Assembly (NCBI GenBank): GCA_024741835.1
Contig: JAENRP010000057.1
Location: forward strand, 1 to 64,000
Origin: Diplocarpon mali
Taxonomy: Eukaryota; Ascomycota; Leotiomycetes; Helotiales; Drepanopezizaceae
Length of the DNA: 64,000 nucleotides
Direction of reading: 5' to 3'
The position numbers were made by a program, and so were the translations under genes. Numbering within the stretch: position 1 is the stretch's first letter; every line of letters starts with the position of its first letter. Of the stretch, positions 1 through 13,600 are shown in pieces. The notes below the pieces were generated by a model, which was not told the DNA's origin, ran no database searches, and saw nothing but the letters and a program-made list of their open reading frames with translations.

Positions 1-2600
1 CCATTCTCGTTATGAACCTCTAAAACACCAAGAACGAAATCACCTATATTCCTATAATAATCATTCTAGGGAATAAATCGAAGATTAGCTCCATGTATTA
101 TAGATCTGGAAGTGATCTTAAGGTAGTCGGTAGAAACAACAGGATAATCTTTAGGCAATTTGTTAATATAGTAAATGTGCCAACTTGTAATGCGGCAACT
201 TTGCAGTCAAGGGAACTAGCTTAGGAGTGAATGAGCCGCTACCTAAAAAGTCTTATTCAAGGGTAAATTACAAATTACTATCGATCTTACGGCTATTTTG
301 GCATTATACTACGATTTCAATAGCTTTCCCGAGGGCTAAGCTGCTACTTTGTAAGTATGAGGAGGATATTCGAAGAAAGAGAGGCTCGGAGGTATAATAT
401 AGGGACTATGCTAGACTAGATAGCTTACGAGCTATTTCTAGGGATTTTCATCAATTTTTCTTTATTACGCAGTATACGCAATTGGCTGGAGTTTATCTAG
501 CTCGAATGGACTACATATGAAGGCTAGGACACCCCTTTAGTACTATACTAAGTGGGTCCTGTAGGACTTTATACTATTAATGAAAACTTTTCAATTATAA
601 AAAAGAAAAAGATTTACTACCTGCGGAATAGGTACCTTAGCCTTAGGAAGACAGGAGGTCTTACAGTGCTACATAGTCTCAGAACTAATACAGCACATTT
701 AAAAAAGCCTTAGTCAATGGCATAGAACTTCTAAGAATCCAATGGGTTTAAACTATAAAACAAGTTATAAGAACAATTTTAGGATCAGTGTTTGTTTAGC
801 AAGAGACAGGAGGGGGATTCTTAGACTGGCGATTTCCTCACCAGAGCCGCGATATAATGTGCGACAAGAGTAGGATACACAATTCGGTGGCCACGTAATA
901 CTCAAAAGAGAAGACTTTTATATGCATTAACCTTCCGTATGCTGAAACAAACGCATTTCTATGCTGAGCCCTTTCCAACCTTAGCAGGCTGCCCTCCGTA
1001 ATTCGTACAACCTTGCAAACCTACTATAACCCTCAGGCTCGCCCTCGCCCCCACCCCTACCCCCGCACCCCCTTTGCTTGAATTAACGTTAATACTATAT
1101 TAAGTATACCTGCGACGATTCACGCAGTAGATAGTCAAATCCATACCTTTTACTAAATTTCCGCCTTGGTATTTTCCCTTTTAATATACTATATTAGGTT
1201 TAAACTATATAGCATCAGTGGGAAATGCTATAGTTGGATTTATATATAAGGAGAATCTAGCCTACAAGCTCCTTATGCCTTTACTAATTAGCTTATTATA
1301 CCTATAATTTCTAATTTCTTAAATATGAGCCTAACCTATACCTTAGTCGATAGTTATTTCCTTGAAGTCTTAAGTAAGTATGTTTTTAAAATGTGCTATA
1401 AGAAATAGAGTCGCCTCAAGTTCCCTATTCTAAGATAAGCCCTTTATTAAAAGCAGCTCTCGATTATAGCCCTTATCGATTTTATAAAAAATTATCAGAA
1501 TATATCCTTTTCCTTCTCTTTCTCCTCTTGCTCCTCCTTATATACAATAACCTGCCTTTTCCCCCTTTATATCCTTTATCAATCCTTTCATTTAATTACA
1601 AGTATATATCTGAATAATTCAAGAGTATATAAGTAAAGGTCGAAAATAGAGAGTATTTATGAAAGAGATAGTAAAGAGATTTTTTTTTTCATTTCGACAT
1701 TTTCGAAGGTTCTGGCTTTGTTCAACTTAGGGTTTGATTATTTCGTTATCAAAAGGACTCGATCTCGGCTTTGCAGACTCTTATAGACTCTGCAGGTTCG
1801 TAGGAGATACCGCATATAGGTGTAGAGTCGTCGTCTCCCGTCTGCCCTGCTTTTGCTCTATTGTACTTTGAATAGAAGTCAAAATGCACCTAATGCCTCA
1901 GTGCAAGCATGATTCTATCCTCCCTGTCCCTATCTGGTATATCCGCAAGCCAGGTCCCCAGACCGTTAGTGTATCACCCTTCTTGCATACTGATTGGATC
2001 CGTGGCCGAAGTTGGTGTCTCTTCTTTAACTTCCCACTCAATGCATTTAGGGGGCTCGCCCAGTCGCAAGGTAGAGAGAGTTGTTGCTATAACTATGGGA
2101 CCATGGCATAGTACCATTAGACACAACTTCATGCCTGAAGAATATCATGAAGACTTGCTCATCCTTGATCTAGACAACAGATAGATTAAAGAACACCTCC
2201 ATTGAGCTTGAAAACTTCTAATGCTTAAGTATGGGCACTAGAATTATTATTTATTACAATGTATTCTCTTAGCTTACCATTCACCCTCTGAATGAACACG
2301 TCGTTGCGCAGCAACTAATCAGCCTCCTGGTCTATTCATATATTTAGATGATTAACATAAGCAACATCGATAAACATTCTTGAGAAGTTCGAAACTACCT
2401 TAATGCATAAGTCCCTCGAGTTCTACTTCGATGCTCGGGTTGTCATAGGAAGAGGCCACAGTTCTCCTGAAGTGTGACAACTCGGGGGCTGTCCTGAAAT
2501 GATTCTGAGATGGGCATTGCAGAGGATTTGACTATAAACTTAGATGTCGATTCTTGAGAATATTTTACTGCTTGGAGGACCACCAAAGCCAGATAATAGT
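1..2600. repeat. TA-rich gene-free region, probable RIP-degraded DNA
   Basis: No ORF longer than about 90 codons is present and none looks protein-like. The sequence is visibly rich in TA, CTA, TAG and TATA words, in contrast to the roughly balanced composition of the genes further right. Short pyrimidine-rich islands occur near 1040-1075 and 1505-1570, and a T run lies at 1680-1690. TpA excess with loss of coding capacity is the known mark of repeat-induced point mutation on old transposon copies in Pezizomycotina; that this is such a relic is inference. I could not recognise a transposon family. Confidence 0.5.
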
Positions 2601-2908
2601 GCAGCTTCCTACCCCTTTTGAATTTGCGGTCAACAGCAACAAGAGTTGAGATATTCGCGAGCGAATATGGCCGAGCTAGCAGTTACAATCGTAAGCAAAG
2701 TTCGGGCGAAAGTACCTTTCAAGTCTGTCCGCTGACTCTGCTCTGTGTTGAGCAGATAAGCAAGTTATTCGATGACCGGAATGAAACGAGACTGATTTTA
2801 TAAAGGAAAAAGAATGCCGCCTTCCACGCAAACCAAGTATAGTATGATACGACTAACGAAAACCAATCAGGGTATGATGTAAAACACAGGGGATGACCAC
2901 TCTGACCT

Positions 2909-4830
2909 TCAGGGTCCCTTTTTTCCCCCTGCCGACAGAGGCGCCTCATTCTCCGTGTTATCAACGGTACTCGACCTCAAGTCTTCCACCTTTTGCGGCG
3001 TTTTCGTATCTCTGCTCCCCTTCTCCTTCTCAATCTTGACTCGCCTCTCCTCTCTCCAGATCGGACCCCACTTCAGCTCAACCCATAGCATAGGCGACGC
3101 GGCAATACAGACAAGCGCGATGAATGTAAAGCACCATCCTCTGCCCATGGAATCAATCATGATGTTGATAATACCCGTTCCCCCAGCTCCGACAAAGCAT
3201 CTGACGAGGTTGTTCGCCGCTGTAGCAGTCGAAGGACTCTGTGGATAGAGGTCAACGACTAATGTGCTTAAGATGTTGAAAGATCCGTTGATGCAGAGTC
3301 CCATAAAGAATTGGAGAATGAGCGGTAGGGCAAGGTTTGCATTCTTCTCCAAGACCCAGCCGTAGCAGAGGTTACAAGCGAGTCCAAAATAGAGAATGGG
3401 CCAGATAATCTCGAGTCGAGCTCTCTCGATAGGATATCCCGATAGATTGTCGCCGCGCTTCCGATCGATTTTAAATCCAACTTTCCTTGCTACTCTCTTG
3501 TAGTTTCTGTCTAGCATTTTCCCGTTGATGACACTGGCAAGTGCACATCCAGCGCCGAACGGAATGTAGCACAGCCCGATCTGAAGGTCATTGTAGCCAT
3601 AAATTTCCTGGAAAAGCCGCGGGATTGAGGCAACTATATCATAGAATGCCGTATATATCAAGGAGTTGTAGATGAGGACGACTGCCATGTCTTTTTCCAT
3701 GATTATGCGAACAGTTTTTAGAGGATTCGGCCATCTGAGCTTTCGACCTCGAGCAAGTTCCTCCTGTGCTAGACGGCGCCCTTCAGCCGTGTTAGATCGG
3801 GAGAGACCATTCAATGCATTCTCTTGTTTGCGCTGCTGGTACCACTCAAGGACAGTCATACTGTGGAAGAATCCGGAGTTAGTATCCCTTTCCAAGTATT
3901 TTTTCCTTCACCCTCTGCCAGGAGACGAGAACGATGTCCGAGGAGTTCTGGATCGGGATCCTCGCATGATAGCCTTCACGGAAGACAAAACTTGGAGATC
4001 ACTCACTTCCATCCCTGTGGAGGAACGGATCCGTTCCCTACCACATTTCTCCCTGTCTCTGGAACAGTCAGAATGAACGGGACCAAAAAGCACGTGGCCG
4101 TGATGACAAGGAACCAGAAGATCGACTGCCATCCGAGGAACTGTGCTAGAATGCCGCCGATCACAGGTCCAATTGCGGGTCCCATCATCGTTCCGGCCCC
4201 GACAATCCCCATGTATTTTCCTCGCTCAGCACTCGAGGAGACATCTGCAACGACACCAAAGCCTAGCGCAATGGCTCCACTACTCCCCGTGCTCTGCAAA
4301 CACCGAAGGACGAACAGAGCAGCATAAGTATCCTGTAATGCCAGGCCAATATTCGCCCCGATATAAATCGTAAATGCAAGTATATAGGCTGGCCGCCTCC
4401 CGGCCATATCCGCCAGGTCGCCGAAAACCGTCGGGGCGAGTCCTTGAAAGATCATGTAGGACGTGAGAGTTAAGTTTATGAGAGTGGTTGAGACGCCGAG
4501 CTCTTTTTGCAGAGGATTCAGCGCGGGAAAATAAATATTGGCAGACGTGGGTGAAAGGAATGCGGCCCAAGTAACCATGATAACGATATATCGTTTTTTC
4601 CACTTGCCGAACGCACTATATACAGGCCCTGTAGTGACCGCAGCCAGTGCCTCGAGGTCCTGGGCATCATCCTGTGCAGTCCGAATCTCTTCCGAGTGCG
4701 ATGAGGAAGTTCGCCGGGCACCTGGACGAGATGTCGTCGGTTTCGCAGGTTCCTTGAGTGCGGCGCCTTGTACGCCCGCCCCAAATCCCCCCACCTTCTC
4801 TATCTTGACAAGATGGTTGTCTTGAGCCAT
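2909..4830 (-). CDS. MFS drug:H+ antiporter (DHA1, 12-TM, QDR/FLR1-like)
   Basis: Exons are 4007-4830 and 2909-3860; the intron is 3861-4006 (GTGAGT donor), and joining restores ...PPQGWN/MTVLEW..., a junction typical of the family. The product is about 591 residues. A soluble basic and Ser-rich N-terminus of about 75 residues precedes the first membrane span. Motif A (GDLADMAGRRPAY, about residue 130) and the antiporter motif C (GAGTMMGPAIGPVIGG) are intact, then a long central loop and the second six spans. By family it exports drugs or metabolites across the plasma membrane in exchange for protons; the substrate cannot be told. The ATG at 4830 is chosen because the frame extended upstream has only a TTG. 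It borders the TA-rich left edge. Confidence 0.88.
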
Positions 4831-5532
4831 AACAAAAGCGCTAGGAGAGCATAGCAATGTAGGAAAAGCAATAGCATGGGACAGTCGACAAGTTGTAAAG
4901 CACTTACCGCCGAATCACTCACAAGATATCTTCCCGAGGGCAAAGCCTCGCAGTGGCGATTTACAGCGATTTTCTTTGAAAAGAGGGCCGCTCTGCACTT
5001 GCTCCTCGAAATACAAAGGCGCGATTGGCCACTGGTGGCTTCAACTCGGCACCCATAGCCGTTCGCCGATAATCGTAGCTCCATCGGAGTACTGTAGACT
5101 GTGTTGGACCGACACTTTTCCTACTGCAGATTAGATAACGGGGGCTCTCAGAGGACGGCTTCGGAGACCGGCAAATCATTTACCTCAAACTCGCAACACA
5201 GAATCGCAGTCGGACGGTCGGGTTGCATGAGTCGCAAGTGTGCGCGGCAATGCAAACAATTTTTCAAGGAGCTCGGTCAGTAGAGGAGAATGGAGAGTCA
5301 ATGTTTTTCGGGATTGGGTCAAGCATTCTAGAAGCTGGTATAGAAGCTTTTAGGCGAGGAAAGGCTATCTAGCAGTCTAATACCAAGACCAGAAAAGGAC
5401 AGAAGCGCTGAGTAATAAACAGAATTCCACTGTCACATTGGAACAACCAGACGACTCACCTGCCTCGCTGCACAATATCCATCAAAAGAGGTCTCGATTA
5501 CTGGATTCCATCCTCGCTTGGCCCGCCTAAAC
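4831..5532. other. Divergent intergenic region (MFS / Ufe1)
   Basis: About 700 bp separate the start codons of the MFS gene (-) and the syntaxin gene (+). Only short, unconserved ORFs are present. It must hold both promoters, but I see no TATA box or strong motif. Confidence 0.5.
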
Positions 5533-6656
5533 ATGGCCGACCTTACACCAGCCTTCAACGAGCTCCTCAAGAGCCACGATGCTCGACCTACGACAGATCC
5601 ATCCTTGACTCTCCAGAACATCGACAGTTTTCTGAAGGAGGCATACGAGATAGTAAGCTTCGTCTCTCTCAAAGGTTCAAGCTGCTTACTAAACCGGCAG
5701 AATGCAGGTATCGTGTCCTTAAACAAGGAGTTAAGAGGCATCCGCCAGTCCTATCTCTCCACCGCTCCACCTCCGAGGCGCTCGGCATTGTCGCAGAAGG
5801 ATAAGCAATGGAAACATCTCACAGATCGCCAAAGAGATCAGATTGATGCGGAGACCAAACAGTTACTGAGAGAGCTTAATGCGCGCATTCGCGTGCTGGC
5901 AGATGCCGAACAGATACGTCAAAACACCGAACAGACAGTACGGCGCAACAAGTATGCACGGATGGGTCTTGGGTCACTTGGGAAATGGGCAGCGGGTGGA
6001 GTTGGGCAGGTTAAATCGCTTGAGGAGCAGCTAGACGAGGCAAAAGACAACCAGATTAAGATGCACCGTGAGAGTGTGCTTTGGTATCTGCGAGAGAAGC
6101 TACAGGAGTGCGGCAAATTCCAGGCCGAAATGATGGAGAAGAGAATCAACCGGCAGCTTGAGAAGAACAAGAATATGATTTCGCTGTCGCGGATGGGAGG
6201 ATCAGAGCCGGTGGGGGTCGAAATTGCGCACATGCATCCCTCGAACACATATGCAGAGACGAACGATCACTATGTGGAGCAAGATTTGACCCCGGAACAG
6301 ATCCAGATGTTCGAGCAGGAGAACCAGGATATGTTAAAGCATTACCAAAGCACTCTGGACCAAGTGAAGTATGTAGGGGATACTCGGGCAGGGCAGCGGC
6401 GCTAACACTTTCCAGGACCGCAGAGAAATCCCTATTGGAGATATCGGAGCTGCAAACACAACTCGTGAATAACTTGGCGACTCAGTCCGCTCACATCGAT
6501 CAGCTAGTCACTGATTCCTTTCTCACGGCGGAGAATGTCGGGGGTGGGAACAAGCAACTGAAGAAGGCAACCGAACGAAAGAGTACGGCCAAATACGTGT
6601 TCTACGCCTCCTGTGGGCTGAGTTTCTTCTTGGTCGTGTGGGATCTAGTCATATGA
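5533..6656 (+). CDS. ufe1: Syntaxin-18/Ufe1-type ER t-SNARE
   Basis: Exons are 5533-5652, 5701-6368 and 6416-6656, giving 342 residues. Intron 1 (48 bp) has no stop and is a multiple of three; intron 2 (47 bp) has a GTATGT donor, and splicing joins ...LDQVK/TAEKSLLEI... across the SNARE helix. The N-terminal syntaxin-18 domain starts at MADLTPAFNELLKS. The Qa-SNARE helix runs through about residues 260-320 and is followed by one C-terminal membrane anchor (YVFYASCGLSFFLVVWDLVI) with almost nothing after it, as in tail-anchored SNAREs. By family it acts on the ER in retrograde Golgi-to-ER fusion with Sec20, Use1 and Sec22. The start is the ATG at 5533; an upstream in-frame TTG at 5518 is less likely. 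Confidence 0.9.
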
Positions 6657-8481
<1,825 letters not shown>

Positions 8482-9702
8482 TGGGCGTGTAAGATATGGA
8501 AAAGGCGCGGGTGGCCTCGGGGCTGAGATTAGAGATCTCGCCTGGTGTGTGTGCTGATATGAACGGGAGCTTCTCTACACGGATGGGTGGATCTTTGCTT
8601 TAGACTCTCGGCTCCAGATCAAAAGTCTTCCTCGCCTCGTAGATTGATTCTGATTTTGAAGGCCGAATGCCTCGACTCGATGGCGCCTGACGTGCCTCGT
8701 TTCACAATGGCTGTGCGTATGATGTAGGCGACCGCTACGACCTGACAAGCATGCTGGGCCACTCTGGATTGCTATTGTGTGGTGTGAGTACAGACCGAGA
8801 CTAACCATTTGCTCCAACTACCACTTTGTTGGCGGGATGGGGGGAGGGGGGTGGTTGGTGGCTGGTGGTGGCTGATGATGGTGGCTGATGATGGTGGCTG
8901 GTGACGGTGTGGGGATATTACTCTTCCCGCCACGAAATACACCAGCGACCTACGGAGGCTAAGCTCGTCTCATGAAAGCCGGGGAGCATCACAGATACAG
9001 GAACAAGGCACTGCCAGCACGGACGTCAAAGGCATTGGCTTTGCCAGGTAAACTAAGTATATGTATGACCTTGGGCCATAAAACCATGCCATCCCATGCG
9101 GGCCCCGCCCCCGAACCAAGGCTCAATCGTACGAAAGCTGGACCGCAGCTCCACCGCAAAGCACGCTTCCGCATGTCCAGCAGTCCCTGGCAACGTCCGA
9201 ACCCAGCGCCGCTACGGCTCGGTCTGCGACAAAGCCCGAGGCGGCTCCCGGAACAACGCTCCTCTCCATCAGAGGCCCTGGGGGCTCGAATCCGACTGAT
9301 GTCATAGCTGTGGCTTCGCTCCCTCGAGAGACGTCACCGGCCCTGGTTTCCATCCTGGTCAACGCACGCTTTAACTTCCGTTCCTGACGATGGTGCTGCA
9401 GGCGCGGGATTCTCGCCGCCCCCCTCCCCCTCGACATGCCACACGCCACACGCCACACGCCACATGCCCCGCCCCGCCCCGCCCCGCTCTTCACGCCTTC
9501 CTCCACACTAGCGCTGAGCTTGACTCGACTTGGCGAATGCTTGTTATGCTTGGCATAACCCCTGCACCGTGTCCCGCACGGCATGACGAGACTCGCAGGA
9601 CGAGCTGGCGACCTGAGGCGAGTCGAGAGGAGCTGAGCTGGATGAGGTCCAGAACGGCCCCGCTCCCTCGACCCCGCTAGCTGCGTGGCTCTGGCACTGA
9701 GC
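8482..9702. other. Intergenic region with G-rich and CCACACG/CCCCG repeats
   Basis: No gene is recognised. A G-rich imperfect tandem repeat (GGTGGCTGATGAT-like units) occupies about 8831-8914. Three CCACACG-type units followed by four CCCCG-type units occur at about 9435-9487, upstream of the CipC-like gene. The many ORFs between 8970 and 9700 reflect GC-rich sequence lacking stops, not protein similarity. Confidence 0.4.
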
Positions 9703-9709
9703 CATATAA
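9703..9709 (+). promoter_or_regulatory. TATA box of the CipC-like gene
   Basis: CATATAAG lies about 150 bp before the ATG at 9859. The leader between them is rich in CT and contains a CTTCACACA tandem duplication at about 9771-9790. Strong TATA boxes with pyrimidine-rich leaders are usual for highly expressed or stress-induced fungal genes. Confidence 0.5.
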
Positions 9710-9858
9710 GCCCGCCACCCCTCAACTCGTCTTCCGATCCATCCTCTTGCTCCTGTCTGCTTTCTTGGTACTTCACACACTTCACACACTTCAAGCTCTA
9801 CTCTCTCCTCTGCACCTCAAATCCGTGCAGACAGCCAACGTCCCTGGCAGCTTTCAAG

Positions 9859-10462
9859 ATGGGATGGTTTGATGGCAACACCGATGAGTCCCAGGCCTAC
9901 GAGGAGGTATTGCTTACTTGCCCCGTTCCCTGTGTCCCCTCACCATCTCCCTCCCCGTTTCTCTCTCCGAGTACGGCAGCTGATTGCTGCGCAGTACCAG
10001 AACGCACCCGACGAGCACAGAGCCAAGTTCTCCCACGAGCTGATCGGAGGAGCTGCCGCGTTCGAGGTGAGTCCCGCCCCCCGCCTCCCTCCGTCTCACC
10101 ATCCACACGCCATGCTTCTCTCCTCTCCTCTCCTCTGCACGCAAGTACAAGTAAACGTACAGGCGCTGAACAGAGGACCCACTCCCGCAGGCCGCAAAGG
10201 CATACGAGGACCACGTCCGCAAGAATGGCAAGCCCGCGAGCCATGCCGAGGCCAAGGAGATTCTGGCCGGCCTCGCCGGCGCCTTCATCGATCGCGAGTT
10301 TGAGACGCGTGGTGTAAGTCCTCTCTGCCTACCGTCTAGATGTAGATGCCATGTCAGCCTTACTGATGGGATGGGGTCTCGTAGCTGAACACCATTGACC
10401 GCGAGCGCGCGAAGCATGATGCCCACAAGAGACTTAATGAGCAGGTTCAGCAGGATTACTAG
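9859..10462 (+). CDS. CipC-like small protein (DUF3759)
   Basis: Four exons, 9859-9906, 9995-10066, 10191-10313 and 10385-10462, all joined in phase 0, encode 106 residues. The protein begins MGWFDGNTDESQAYEE and continues through SHELIGGAAAFE, AAKAYEDHV, HAEAKEILAGLAGAFIDRE and DRERAKHDAHKR, the standard blocks of the fungal CipC/DUF3759 family. Family members are small soluble proteins strongly induced by concanamycin, stress or growth in a host; the molecular role is unknown. Three introns in 320 coding bases and a TATA box fit a tightly controlled, highly expressed gene. It converges with the Prp22 gene; the stops are 156 bp apart. Confidence 0.88.
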
Positions 10463-10618
10463 ACGCTGAGCATGCAGTTGTGAAGTAGAAGAAAAGAGCC
10501 GTACGGTTTCCTGGCCTCGAAATGGATATGAGCGTAAATTTTTAATTCCGATGTGATTTTGCGTAGCGACCACCTGTGACTTTCGGCCTTGGATGCTGGA
10601 CGTGCGGTAGATACATGA

Positions 10619-13600
10619 TCAACCCCAAGTCCCCCCACCACCGCCTCTACCCTGTCGCTTCTGCGATGACAGTCTCCAGTCATCCTCCGCGGCAAATTTG
10701 TTGTACAACGGTTGGATCCTCTCCGCCTTTTTCCGCTTGCTCAGTTTATCCGTGGGTGCGACCTTGAAGAACGAGGGTGCGGCCTCGACGAGCCATTTGG
10801 GCTCGATACTCGTGGTGCAGTGCATGTACTCCTTACTCGTCATGACCAAGGTGTGGTAGATGACCCACTCGGCCTGCTTCCCAAACAAGGCTGAGCTGGG
10901 GTGCAGATACACCGGCGTGCCTTCGATGAGAGTCTTGTAGCCTTCCTGGGGGTCCTTCCGCGCTGAGTTGCGGAAGTACCCACTGCATATGGCCTGTCGG
11001 ACTTTCTGCGTGTTGCGTCCGCAGGATACAATCGGGTGCTTATACCGCTCCATGATTTTGACAAGTTGGTCCCGGACGTCCTTTGCGCGGCGCATTGATC
11101 GAGCTTGGATGAAATTCTCGAAGCACCAGGGGTTGGCAAACTTGTTCTGCTTCCAGCCGTTATACACGTTCAGAAGAGTGAGGTGATCGCCGTGCGGGTC
11201 GTGGAACTTGGCCTTCTTCTGATCAGCCTGCGACTGCTTCTCCTTTGGACGGTAGAAAACGGTGGGAAGCGATAGCATTGCAACGATACTCAAGATTTCG
11301 TCTGAGCAGCCCAGGTCGACTGCTGCAATCACAACTTTAGCTAGAGATGGCTCCATGGGAAAGTCTGCCATCTTCCGACCCAATCGAGTCAGAAGACCTT
11401 CGTCATCCAAAGCAGACAGGGCATAGAGCTCTTCCAGAGCTGTCAGCATGGTATTTGTAGGCGGAGGATCCATGAAGTCAAAGTGCAAGAGGTCGTTGAT
11501 ACCCATAGCCTTGAGCATGAGGATCGTATGCGACAAATTCTGTCGTTGGATTTCGGGTATAGATGTTGGCAGCATCTCGGACTGGAATGCAGATTCAGTA
11601 TATAAGCGAAAGCATTTTCCAGGACCTGTTCTTCCGGCACGGCCAGCACGTTGTTTAGCCTGGGCTTGCGAAATGGGCGTGATAACCAGAGAGTCCATTC
11701 CCAGCTTCGGATCGTAGGCGTTCTGCTTAACGAAACCCGGGTCGATCACATAGTAGATATGATCGATTGTAATAGACGTTTCGGCAATGTTCGTTGCAAT
11801 AACAACCTTTCTGCTCCCAGGTGGGGCAGGATCAAAGATTTTGCTCTGCATCTCGCTTGGTAGAGCAGAATACACAGGTAGAACGATAAGCTCCGGCACA
11901 CTCGGCCCCAGAGCCTTCATACGCTCGAATAGGATCTCGCAACTGGTATCAATCTCTTCCTGGCCAGTCAAGAAGAGAAGGATGTCTCCGGGAGGTTCTG
12001 TCAGATGGATTTGCATGACAGTGACGAGAGCTGCATCTAAGTAGTCGGATTCCGGTTCTCGAGAGTACATGACTTCGACGGGAAAGGTACGTCCAGGAAT
12101 TGAGAAAATAGGACACTCATTGAAATAAGCGGAGAATTTGTCGGCGTCTAGAGTCGCAGATGTGACGATGACTTTCAGATCTGGTCTCCGCCTTATCGTC
12201 TTTTTGAGCAGTGCAAAGAGTACATCCGTCGAAATGGTACGCTCGTGAGCCTCGTCTAACATAATAACCGAGTATCTTTTGATGTCAGGATCCATCAGGA
12301 TCTCTCGTTGCAGCATACCATCAGTCATGTACTTTATCTTGGTTGACGGACTGGTGCAATCCTCGAATCGAATCGTATACCCGACCTCTTGGCCAAGCTC
12401 GCAGCCAACTTCTTCGGCGACTCGTTTTGCCACTGACATTGCAGCGACACGACGTGGCTGGGTGCACCCAATCAGTCCGTTGTTAGCAAACCCTGCCTCT
12501 GCCAAGTACTGGGTCAGTTGTGTAGTTTTTCCAGATCCAGTGTCACCAACGACAATCAAAAGTTGGTTCGCATGGACAGCTTTTATCAGCTCAGACCTGA
12601 ATCGATACACAGGAAGAGACTCTCGCTGCTGCTTGATAGACATGTCAGTTCTTCGTCCGAAAGACTGGTCCTTGTTTTGCGTGGCCTTCTTCCATTCCGG
12701 GACAGTCTCACTTGCTGCATTGGACTTGACGGCCCGGATATCACTCGCAAACCTTCTCCCGGCTGGATTTGCCATAGGATCTTGCCACTGCGCAGATAGA
12801 TCGACTTTTGAGCTCTCCTCGGCTGTCTTATCCTGGGCTTCCTGTGACCTCAACTCTTTCCGGTCTTTTGCCAGCGTAGCTCCAGCCATAGCAGCACGAT
12901 TCATAGATCCGTCAGGCGCCTTGACCACTCGGATAGGGGAAAGTTCCAATGATTGTTTTGTCTGACCAGCAAGGAACGGAGGTTCCTCTTCCCGTAGCTC
13001 GATATCGACATCCTCTTCTAGCTCCATTTCGCCTTCACCATTCAGAGTAGCGTTATAATCTTCATCGAGTTCCGGGTAGTCAGATGCTTTTACCACGCCA
13101 GATGCAATTAGTTGCCGAATTTCCCAACGTTCGGGAGACGTCATCCGCTTTTTCGGGCGTCGAGAGCTACTCGTCATGTCGCCTTCGAAGACTAGAACTT
13201 TATCATCTATAAGACCGTAGTCATCCTTGGAGCCAATGGACTGCATGTTAGCACCAGATTGGATCCTAGCTTGGGGAGCCAGATCTCTTCCAGTTTCTTG
13301 GTCGACATCCTTCATAGAAAGGCCAATCCTTGAACCCTCTATTTTGATGACCTTGACCTTGACAGGCTGGCCCCTAGACAAAAGATCAGATGGGTGGTTA
13401 ACACGTTGACCCTCAACCAATGCCGACACATGCACAAGCCCATCGATCCTCCCCTTTACGCCGTGTATATTAACGAAAGCCCCAAAGTCTTTGACCCCTG
13501 TAACATGACCATCATATACCTTGAAGGCTACGGGTACATCGTCGATCTCTGGCGTTGGTTGCCGTTCAAACCTGTCCTCTTCGTCTCTCCTCCGTCGACT

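Noticed and set aside
9270..9300. GGGGGCTCGAATCC, resembling a tRNA T-arm
   Set aside because: No matching stem, A box or terminator in the expected places.
9123..10573. Several ORFs of 100-220 codons around the CipC-like gene
   Set aside because: They ignore the four-exon CipC model, which matches its family through all splice sites; they come from GC-rich sequence with few stops.
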